From: Planctomicrobium piriforme
GTDB taxonomy: Bacteria > Planctomycetota > Planctomycetia > Planctomycetales > Planctomycetaceae
DNA length: 64,000 nt
Direction: 5' to 3'
Assembly (NCBI GenBank): GCA_945860955.1
Contig: CAMATH010000017.1
Coordinates: 16,858-80,857 of the forward strand
Part shown: positions 19,595-26,481 of the stretch, piece by piece
How positions within the stretch are numbered: the stretch's first letter is position 1
How the letters are laid out: each line of letters opens with the position of its first letter
Position numbers and translations under genes: made by a program
The notes under the pieces: model-generated
Databases searched by the model: none
Told to the model about the DNA's origin: nothing
Seen by the model: the letters and a program-made list of their open reading frames with translations, nothing else

Positions 19595-20890
19595 TCAACG
19601 ATATCCCAGTTCCGTGATCGCGGCCCCTCGGTAATAGTGGGCGAAGATCTGGTCTGCGGTTCGCCCCTCTTGAGCCAGACCGCGGGCTCCCCATTGGCAC
19701 AGGCCCACACCATGTCCATGCCCCCGGCCCGAAAACACCAGGTGCTGTCCCCGATCTTCCACCGTGAAAGTCGGGCTGTAAAGTCCCTGCGATCCGAGCG
19801 CCTGGCGAACCGCCGCTCCGGATAGTGAGAGCGATTGTTTGTCGTCTTTGACCTGATAAAACGCTCCGGCTCCCGTTTCCCCCTTTTTTGCCGCCGCGAC
19901 CCCCTTCAACGTGCCGAGCTTCTTGCCATCTTTCGCCAGGGCCGACTGCAATGGCTTTTGCGCGTCGCGTTTCGAGATCTCGGCCTGCCAGCGATAGAGC
20001 CGGGCCTCTTTGCACCAGTCGCAGGCGACACTCTTCAGCGGCGGGGCAGCGTCGGAAAAAATCTGGGTTCCTTCCACCGTGCGTCCACCGCAAACGGCAC
20101 AGTAGTAGGTACAAAACAACTCGCCGCGATGTGTTCCGACCAGTCCCCGTGTCGCCTTTGCGGTCGCGCGACTCGCTTCACTTTCGCCCGCCAGAAGTCG
20201 TCCCTGTCCATCGCGATACTGGAACCCGAGATACTTCTGACTGCGGGTGCTTGCGAACAGGTCGGTGACGGCGGCCCGGGGAGCCTGCTCCTTCTGGTAG
20301 AGCGCGTATGTGCGGGCGACAATCGCCTGCGCTCGCCTTGCCTCTTCCGGAAACGCCGCCGGCATCTCGCTGTCGATCACACTGGCGATGTACTGCTCCA
20401 ATGGGAGTACATTCACGGGAAGGACTTTGGTTCCCTCCCGGCGGTAGAGGCGAATCGATCCGCGGTATTGGTGTCCATCCACCCAAACCGCTGGAGAACG
20501 CTCGGGAATGATTTCAACTGCCGGTGCCGAGAGCGTCTTGGCACCGATCATCAATCCTGTTTTTGACGCGGTCACCTTCGTCGCGGCGAGTGACTTGCCC
20601 CGCTGCAAAACTCCCCCGCCATCGAGAGCCTGTATCCGATAACCCCCCTGGATCTCCAGCGACAGTGTCGTGGCGGGTTGTTCCTTCAGGCCGACGCGAA
20701 TCTGCGGTTCCTGCCGATATTTCGGCGACCGCATCCGCACCTCAACGCGCAACGGCAGTTCGGCCCGAAACGCGTCGACCTCGGCACGTTCGGAAACAAC
20801 CGGAGGAGCCTGTGTGAACCGCCACGTTCCCCAAAGGAGCGCGGTACAACAGACCAGCGACAAGAACGGGATCGCAGCTCGACGCGTCAC
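19595..20890 (-). CDS. SpoIID/LytB-domain protein (peptidoglycan-acting, membrane anchored)
   Basis: The 431-residue protein has an N-terminal hydrophobic anchor (FLSLVCCTALLWGTW) and a SpoIID/LytB domain over the second half. The family catalytic-glutamate motif appears as SVIDSEMPAAFPEEARRAQA followed by ARTYALYQ. Cysteine clusters CTYYCAVCGG and CDWC recall the zinc-coordinating region of SpoIID, and RGHGHGVGLCQWGARGLA is the C-terminal signature. SpoIID proteins are lytic transglycosylases that cut peptidoglycan strands lacking stem peptides; LytB relatives enhance amidases. A sporulation role is not expected, so general wall remodelling is the likely job. It is convergent with the ZIP gene. 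Confidence 0.9.
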   Translation of the reverse strand: MTRRAAIPFLSLVCCTALLWGTWRFTQAPPVVSERAEVDAFRAELPLRVEVRMRSPKYRQEPQIRVGLKEQPATTLSLEIQGGYRIQALDGGGVLQRGKSLAATKVTASKTGLMIGAKTLSAPAVEIIPERSPAVWVDGHQYRGSIRLYRREGTKVLPVNVLPLEQYIASVIDSEMPAAFPEEARRAQAIVARTYALYQKEQAPRAAVTDLFASTRSQKYLGFQYRDGQGRLLAGESEASRATAKATRGLVGTHRGELFCTYYCAVCGGRTVEGTQIFSDAAPPLKSVACDWCKEARLYRWQAEISKRDAQKPLQSALAKDGKKLGTLKGVAAAKKGETGAGAFYQVKDDKQSLSLSGAAVRQALGSQGLYSPTFTVEDRGQHLVFSGRGHGHGVGLCQWGARGLAQEGRTADQIFAHYYRGAAITELGYR

Positions 20891-20937
20891 CTCGATTCGC
20901 TCCCGGAACAGCGCGTTTCGCCGCTTGGTTCAGCGAA

Positions 20938-22269
20938 TCAGTCGTTACGCAAACGCAGACCCAAATCGTTCAGCTTGCTGCGGACTTCGTTCAACGACGT
21001 CACGCCGAAGTTTTTGCTTTCGAGCAGTTCGTCGGGAGTCCGGGCGACCAGTTCTCCCAACGATGCGATCTGCAACCGCGTCATACACTTGCGGGCGCGA
21101 ACCGAGAGATTGAGTTCCGCGACGGGTCGGTTGAGCAGGCTTTGCTGTTGCGGTGTGAGCGTTTCCTGAATGCCGAAATCGCGCGGCTTGTCTTTGCTGG
21201 CCAGCATCCCCAGCTTGAGTCCCTTCGACTCCAGCATTTCCTTGATTTCGCGCAACGACGTCTCGCCGAAGTTCTTGCCCGCGAGCAAGTCCTGTTCGTT
21301 GAGGCGAATCAGGTCTTCCAGCGTGCGAACCCCCATCTTTTGCAGACAGTTCCGGGCTCGCACCGACATTTCGAAATCGCTGACCGAAATCATCAGCGTT
21401 TGCTTTTGCCGCTGCTGCTGCCGGATCGAATCTTCATCGAATGGGAGGTTCGAAGTCGACTCAATATCCTTTAGATACAACCGAGCCCGGCTATGAGTCG
21501 GATCGACTTCCAAAGCCCGCCGGAAGCAGTAGGCTGCCGCCGAGTAGTTCTCAACATCTTCGTACAACAGCCCCAGATTCAGCAGAGCCGAGAGGTGCAA
21601 TGGGGGCTTCGCCAACGCCCGTTCGTACATCCGGACCGCGTCGTCGTCGTTGCCGCGCTGGGCGTTCAGTTGCGCCAGCCAGAACAAAGCCCGCTGATGA
21701 GTCGGGTCCATATCGACGGCACGCGAGAAATACTCGACGGCACCGTAGGTGTCTCCCTTGTCGGCCAGGACGCAGCCCATCTGGTAGCAGTATTCGGGGC
21801 GGGTCGAACCTCCCTGAGACGCGGCGGATTTCAGCAATTCTTCCGCTTTAGAAAGATCGCCACTGGCTCGAACGGCTCCCGCCTGCAACAGCAGGCAGTG
21901 GACTTTGTCGTACCCGTGCTTGCCGGCCTGCTCATAGGCTTCAGCAGCCTCTGTGTAACGGCCAATTCCCAACAGCGCCTGACCCCGGAAGAAGTCAGCG
22001 ACACCGTCTCCCGCGACCTTTTCCAGCGCCTCGACCGCGACCCGCCCCTGTCCGAGCAGGTAGAATGCGATGCCCACACGCAGAATCTTCGTTTTGGATT
22101 TGTCCCCCTGCTCGACGTCGTTCGCGAGAGTGTAGGCCTCCTGACGCAGTTCTGTCGCCTGACCGCCACTGACCGCTGCCTCCAGCGCGCGCACATCATC
22201 CGCCGTCAAGGCACCGCTCCCCTGCATCACTCCGCGGACGTCGACTGGCTCTTTCAGCGTGGCAATCAC
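20938..22269 (-). CDS. TPR protein with two RNA-polymerase alpha C-terminal domains
   Basis: Residues about 15-290 form a series of TPR helices (for example DPTHQRALFWLAQLNAQRG and HLSALLNLGLLYEDVENYS). Two copies of the RNA polymerase alpha-subunit C-terminal fold follow. Copy 1 (about 295-360) reads SVRARNCLQKMGV ... NFGETSLREI; copy 2 (about 380-443) reads SVRARKCMTRLQI ... NFGVTSLNEV. Against the E. coli alpha-CTD, copy 1 keeps the DNA-contacting Arg265, Asn268, Gly296 and Ser299; copy 2 has Lys for Asn268. It is not the true alpha subunit because the N-terminal assembly domain is absent. I chose GTG at 22269 because GGAGGAG lies 8-10 bases upstream; TTG at 22293 is the longer alternative. 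Possible roles are DNA binding, docking to transcription factors or helix-hairpin-helix contacts. Confidence 0.88.
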   Translation of the reverse strand: MIATLKEPVDVRGVMQGSGALTADDVRALEAAVSGGQATELRQEAYTLANDVEQGDKSKTKILRVGIAFYLLGQGRVAVEALEKVAGDGVADFFRGQALLGIGRYTEAAEAYEQAGKHGYDKVHCLLLQAGAVRASGDLSKAEELLKSAASQGGSTRPEYCYQMGCVLADKGDTYGAVEYFSRAVDMDPTHQRALFWLAQLNAQRGNDDDAVRMYERALAKPPLHLSALLNLGLLYEDVENYSAAAYCFRRALEVDPTHSRARLYLKDIESTSNLPFDEDSIRQQQRQKQTLMISVSDFEMSVRARNCLQKMGVRTLEDLIRLNEQDLLAGKNFGETSLREIKEMLESKGLKLGMLASKDKPRDFGIQETLTPQQQSLLNRPVAELNLSVRARKCMTRLQIASLGELVARTPDELLESKNFGVTSLNEVRSKLNDLGLRLRND

Positions 22270-22293
22270 GGCAATCACTCCTCCCAAAGACAA

Positions 22294-22330
22294 CGCCCCG
22301 TCTCAGCGGGGCGGAATCGAGGCCGATTCC
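22294..22330 (-). promoter_or_regulatory. two perfect hairpins in the leader of the TPR/alpha-CTD gene
   Basis: Two adjacent inverted repeats lie in the predicted leader. CGCCCCG (22294-22300) pairs with CGGGGCG (22307-22313) around a six-base loop, and GGAATCG (22313-22319) pairs with CGATTCC (22324-22330). On the minus-strand message the first ends only a few bases before the GGAGGAG ribosome site. They may control translation or transcript stability. Confidence 0.45.
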
Positions 22331-22401
22331 CGCGCGAATCATTCCGGCGCGGTGAGACGGCGTCCCAGCGGAATCCCTCCCATGGAATTCCGAAGTGCGT
22401 A

Positions 22402-22429
22402 ATCATACAGAACGGTACACGGGTTGCAA
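22402..22429 (-). promoter_or_regulatory. promoter of the TPR/alpha-CTD gene
   Basis: On the minus strand TTGCAA (-35) and TATGAT (-10, five of six consensus bases) are separated by 16 bases. Transcription would start near 22395 and give a leader of about 125 bases containing the hairpins at 22294-22330. Confidence 0.5.
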
Positions 22430-22591
22430 GCGACGGGTCAGATTCGCGAGCCGATTGCGTTGCACCGAAGGTGCGGCAGCACAGTGGGTTAAAGATGGGG
22501 CGAAAATGTTCTTCCCCCACAGAACTGGCGAAATCGCCTGTCTTTTCGTTGATTTTTACAAAATTTCACGATTTTTCGACCACCCCCGGAC

Positions 22592-22620
22592 TGGTGCGGG
22601 TAATAGTTGCGATGTATAAT
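22592..22620 (+). promoter_or_regulatory. promoter of the transposase gene
   Basis: A perfect TATAAT at 22615-22620 is preceded, 17 bases upstream, by a weak -35 (TGGTGC). The transposase ATG lies 40 bases further on, after the strong ribosome site AAGGAGG at 22648-22654. Confidence 0.45.
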
Positions 22621-22660
22621 CTTGAGCGTGGCTTTTGGCACTTTCTCAAGGAGGTTTTCA

Positions 22661-24169
22661 ATGCGGATTCACGTCACCAAGCCCCTCTTCCCGTGGGATT
22701 GTCTGGAAGACAGCCCCAGTCTCAAGACCCTTCGGGAGTTGTTGCGGGCGATCCCCGATGGCCGGCTGCTGGATGGCTTGCGGCAGTGGCGCGGCAAGGG
22801 GAGAACGGATTACTCGGTCAGTGCGTTGTGGGGCGTGGTGGTACTCACCATCGCCCTGCGGCACACCTCGATCGCCAACTGTTTGGCGGAACTCGAGCGG
22901 AACGAAGGATTGCGACAGGTGATCGGCATCGAGAGTGAAGCCCAGGTTCCCAAAGCGTGGAACATGTCGCGGTTTCTGAAGGTGTTGGGGCAGGAACCAC
23001 ATCGCAGCGAGATGTTGCGAGCCTACAACGTGATGGCCCAGCGCCTGGGGTTGGCCATTGAGGATCTGGGGAAGAATCTCGCGGGTGATTCGACCACGTT
23101 AAACGCGCGACGTTCGGAAGCGGTCAAGGCGCAGGTCGAGGCAGCGAAGGCCGAAGCAGCGAAGACAGAGGCAGCAAAGGCGGAGGCAGCAAAGGCGGAG
23201 GCCCAGAAGAAAGAACAGGCGGTCGTCACTGCCGGTACTGAACCGACGGAGGGGAAGGCCTCATCGAAGTCGCCCGAGAAGCCGGTCGTGATTCAGGAGG
23301 ACGGGTTGCCGATCCCGATGGGGGGAAAGAAAGAGTACCGTGACGATGCCGGCAAGGTCACCAAAGTGCTGGAGTGGCACGGATACAAGGCTCACCTGTT
23401 GGTGGATGTGAAACACGAAGTGGTCCTGGCGTATGAGGTCACCGCAGCAAATGTCTCGGATAACGAGATGATTGAGCCACTGGTGAAGCAGGCCAAAGCG
23501 AACCTTCCCAAGGATCGCATTAAGACGCTCGCGTACGACAAGGCGGCCGACGATTCGATGGTCCACGAACTGCTGAAGGACGAGGAGATCAAGCCAGTCA
23601 TTCAGATCCGTTCGCTGTGGAGGAATCAGACGGAGCAGCTTGTCCCCGGCCAGGAACATCGCGGCAACATTGTGCATGATGAAGCGGGAACGGTGTACTG
23701 CGTGAATACCGTGAGTCAGCCGCCGATCAAGCACCAGATGTCGTACATTGGCAATGAACCGGATCGCGGCACAATCAAGTACCGCTGCCCGGCGATGCAC
23801 GAGGGATGGACGTGCCCGATGTCCGCGACCTGCAACGCCGGCAAGTTGTACGGGCTGACGGTGCGAGTGAAACAGGAAACCGATCTGAGGCGATTCCCTC
23901 TCATTCCCCGCGCCACGAAAAAATTCGAGACGCTGTACAATGGGCGGACGGCGGTGGAACGGGTCAATGCTCGGTTGAAGATCTTCTGGGGAGCCGACGA
24001 CGGCAACATCACTGGCGCGGGAAGGTTCCACGCCTACTTCTCGGCCGTGATGCTCGTCCATGGTGCCTTCGCCACGGTGCTGGCGAAGGCACCGCGGTTC
24101 GGTGGCGTCCTGGGTCAAACTCGAATCTCCACCGTGGCCAAAGCTCTGGAAGAACAAATCCAGACCTGA
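22661..24169 (+). CDS. DDE transposase with an alanine/lysine repeat insertion
   Basis: The 502-residue transposase starts at the ATG at 22661 with AAGGAGG upstream. The N-terminal part (LRELLRAIPDGRLLDGL ... YSVSALWGVVVLTIALRHTS) is the IS helical domain. The catalytic RNase H-like core includes LAGDSTTLNARR (first Asp), GYKAHLLVDVKHEVVLAYEV, LAYDKAADD (second Asp) and the C-terminal YNGRTAVERVNARLK (Glu). These are typical of IS1182/IS4-group enzymes that cut and paste DNA. An unusual feature lies between residues about 155 and 185: tandem EAAKA-type repeats that should form a charged alpha-helix inside the core domain. The frame is intact, so the element may be active. Confidence 0.9.
   Translation: MRIHVTKPLFPWDCLEDSPSLKTLRELLRAIPDGRLLDGLRQWRGKGRTDYSVSALWGVVVLTIALRHTSIANCLAELERNEGLRQVIGIESEAQVPKAWNMSRFLKVLGQEPHRSEMLRAYNVMAQRLGLAIEDLGKNLAGDSTTLNARRSEAVKAQVEAAKAEAAKTEAAKAEAAKAEAQKKEQAVVTAGTEPTEGKASSKSPEKPVVIQEDGLPIPMGGKKEYRDDAGKVTKVLEWHGYKAHLLVDVKHEVVLAYEVTAANVSDNEMIEPLVKQAKANLPKDRIKTLAYDKAADDSMVHELLKDEEIKPVIQIRSLWRNQTEQLVPGQEHRGNIVHDEAGTVYCVNTVSQPPIKHQMSYIGNEPDRGTIKYRCPAMHEGWTCPMSATCNAGKLYGLTVRVKQETDLRRFPLIPRATKKFETLYNGRTAVERVNARLKIFWGADDGNITGAGRFHAYFSAVMLVHGAFATVLAKAPRFGGVLGQTRISTVAKALEEQIQT
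23141..23200 (+). repeat. 15-bp tandem repeat inside the transposase gene
   Basis: Four in-frame copies of a 15-base unit close to GCAGCAAAGGCGGAG; the last two are identical and the first two differ by a few bases. It encodes EAAKA-type pentapeptides. Copy number could vary without breaking the frame. Confidence 0.8.
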
Positions 24170-24561
24170 CGTCCACCGCGGAAAATTGAGGGGCAATCGG
24201 CGGGGCTTGCGCTGAGGGTGCGCGCCGGGCGAGCGCACCAAGGGGCGTGAAACACGGGCAAGTCACCCCAGCCTACCCAGCTTGCGCACTTGCCAAGCGT
24301 CTTGGCTGGAATGGCTCGCCAGTAGAACGCATTTTCACCGGCTTTGCCGGCTGAGGTTTACAACGCAACCGGCTCCAGATTCGCGATGGAAGTGTAATAA
24401 TGCTCACATTGCATCACGAATCGAAAACGGCCGTTGACAAGGGAATGGATGGAGGCTGGAATGATCCTCCCTATTCACCCGATGTCCGTTGGAAACAGTC
24501 ACAGAATCCCTGCCGGATTGGCATCAGGATTGAAGACTCCAATCTCTCAGGATCATTTCCG
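24170..24561. other. intergenic region downstream of the IS, with hairpins
   Basis: No gene is seen. GGTGCGC (24217-24223) and GCGCACC (24233-24239) form a perfect 7-bp hairpin 48 bases after the transposase stop, which could end transcription or mark the IS end. A second small hairpin, CCGGC-TTT-GCCGG, is at 24338-24350. The frame of the following gene is open back to 24400 but shows no ribosome site there. Confidence 0.45.
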
Positions 24562-26481
24562 ATGACCAGTCCAGCCGATGTTGGCGATTCCGTTGGCGCC
24601 AAATCCCCATCGCAGTCCGCGTTGGCGGCGAGCCGTCCGTTTCGATTTTGGCCAATTCTCGTCCTTGCGGCGTTAATCTGGGTTTGCCGGCAGGTTCCCT
24701 CGATCTTCCCGGATTCGAACTTCGCCGGCTTCATGGTCATGGCAATCGGGCCATTTTTTTGCGGCTTGTTGATGATCGCATGGTGGCTGTTCTTCAGTCG
24801 CGAAACCGGCACCACAAAATGGCTGGGTGTGCTGGCAATCGTCGGGATCGGAGTCGCGTGCAATTTCCTGGCTGACGAGAGCATGCAGGGATTCGGTTTG
24901 TTCATGTTCACGTTTCCCTGGGCATTCACGGCGTTCGGTATGGCGATGACGTTTTTGTCGCGGGCGCAGCATAAGACCCGAGCCTGGGGCGCGGTACTGG
25001 CGACGTCGCTCCCGTTTCTCGCAATGCTCCCCCTGCGGACCGATGGCGTTTGGGGGAACATGAAAGCCGACATCAGTTGGCGCTGGGCACCGACTCAATC
25101 TCAATGGATTGTCGAACGCTTGAAAAAACTCGGGCCGGCGGCGGCGACACAGGCTCCGCCGGAATGGAGCCCTGAAGGACCGGTTGTCTGGGGGGAATTC
25201 CGCGGGCCCCATCGGGACGGAAAGTCTGTGGGGGTCGCGCTCGATCCCGACTGGGAGCGCCATCCGCCCAAGGAGTTATGGCGTCGCCCGATGGGTCCGG
25301 GTTGGGGATCGGTGATTGTCGTTGGCGACCGACTGTTCACCCAGGAACAGCGCGGCGAAGAGGAGATGGTGGTCGCCTACCAGGCCGACACCGGCTCACA
25401 AATCTGGGTCCATGCCGACAAGGTCCGCTTTCACGAGAAAATCAGCGGGTCAGGTCCGCGCGCGACTCCGACGTACCACGATGGAAAGCTCTACACCATG
25501 GGGGCGGCAGGGGCGGTCGACTGCCTGAACGCCGCGACGGGGGAATTGATCTGGACGCGCAATCTTCCGGAAGACTCGGGTGCAAAACCTCCGATGTGGG
25601 GCTTCTCCAGTTCTCCGCTCGTCGCGGGAGACGTGGTTTTGGTGCATGCGGGCGGGATGCAAGCCCCGGGTGTCGATTCCGCCACAAAACAGGCGAAAAA
25701 GGGATTGGTCGCGTACGACACAGCCACGGGAGCGGTAAATTGGACCGCCCCTGCGGGAGACCATGGCTACAGTTCGCCGCAATTGGTGCCGCCGGAAGTC
25801 GACGGGGGCGAGCCGCGCGTTTTGCTGCTGTCGAATTCCGGACTGTCGGCCCACGATTTGGTGACCGGAGCGATCCTTTGGTCGAATCCCTGGACGACCC
25901 AAATGTACCGCGTGATTCAGCCGGTTTCTTTGGGGGACGGGAGTTTTCTGATCGGAACGCCGATGGGGGGAGGCACCCGGCGAATTGAAGTGACGGCGGC
26001 CGACGGGGGTTACGCTGTCAAGGAACTCTGGACGACCAACGCGATGAAGCCGTACTTCAACGACTACGTCGAACACAAAGGATTTCTGTATGGATTTGAC
26101 GGCGATCTGTTCGCCTGCGTCGACCTCGCGAACGGCAAACGCATGTGGAAGAAAGGGCGCTACGGCAATGGACAGGTTGTGCTACTACCCGATGGCGACC
26201 AGTTGATCGTTCAGGCGGAAGATGGCGAAGTCGTGCTGCTGGCGGCCGACCCGAAATCGCACCGCGAATTGGGAAAGCTCAGAGCGCTCGACAAGAAAAC
26301 CTGGAACCATCCCGTGGTCGTCGGAGACCGGCTGTATGTTCGTAATGGGGACGAGGGAGCGTGTTACGAACTGGCGTTAGCCGGAGGCAAGCGGGTCACA
26401 GAGGCCGCAGTGAAGTCGGATGCCGGGGCGGCCACTAACGAACGTAACGAAACTCAATCGTCCCCAACACCGACTGAATGA
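24562..26481 (+). CDS. membrane-anchored PQQ-type beta-propeller protein
   Basis: The product has 639 residues. The N-terminal third holds about four membrane spans (WPILVLAALIWVC, FMVMAIGPFFCGLLMIAWWLFF, WLGVLAIVGIGVACNFL and WAFTAFGMAMTFL). The rest is a PQQ-binding-like eight-bladed propeller with repeated blade motifs such as VVAYQADTGSQIWVH, VDCLNAATGELIWTRNL, LVAYDTATGAVNWTA and FACVDLANGKRMWKK. Related planctomycete proteins are called PQQ-binding-like; whether a quinone is bound is unproven, and no dehydrogenase catalytic residues were identified. The ATG at 24562 is preferred. Its last 47 bases overlap, tail to tail, the end of the PSD1 gene on the other strand. Confidence 0.85.
   Translation: MTSPADVGDSVGAKSPSQSALAASRPFRFWPILVLAALIWVCRQVPSIFPDSNFAGFMVMAIGPFFCGLLMIAWWLFFSRETGTTKWLGVLAIVGIGVACNFLADESMQGFGLFMFTFPWAFTAFGMAMTFLSRAQHKTRAWGAVLATSLPFLAMLPLRTDGVWGNMKADISWRWAPTQSQWIVERLKKLGPAAATQAPPEWSPEGPVVWGEFRGPHRDGKSVGVALDPDWERHPPKELWRRPMGPGWGSVIVVGDRLFTQEQRGEEEMVVAYQADTGSQIWVHADKVRFHEKISGSGPRATPTYHDGKLYTMGAAGAVDCLNAATGELIWTRNLPEDSGAKPPMWGFSSSPLVAGDVVLVHAGGMQAPGVDSATKQAKKGLVAYDTATGAVNWTAPAGDHGYSSPQLVPPEVDGGEPRVLLLSNSGLSAHDLVTGAILWSNPWTTQMYRVIQPVSLGDGSFLIGTPMGGGTRRIEVTAADGGYAVKELWTTNAMKPYFNDYVEHKGFLYGFDGDLFACVDLANGKRMWKKGRYGNGQVVLLPDGDQLIVQAEDGEVVLLAADPKSHRELGKLRALDKKTWNHPVVVGDRLYVRNGDEGACYELALAGGKRVTEAAVKSDAGAATNERNETQSSPTPTE

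Larger units (their letters stand above)
22592..24239 (+). mobile_element. insertion sequence (DDE transposase, IS1182/IS4-like), ends not resolved
   Basis: The element consists of a single transposase gene with its own promoter and a hairpin downstream. I could not fix terminal inverted repeats or a target duplication by eye, so the given limits run only from the promoter to the downstream hairpin. It separates the TPR/alpha-CTD gene from the PQQ-type gene and does not visibly interrupt either. Confidence 0.6.

Noticed and set aside
22450..24300. Terminal inverted repeats of the insertion sequence
   Set aside because: Comparison of the flanks gave only scattered matches, for example near 22530 and 24190, not a convincing repeat pair.
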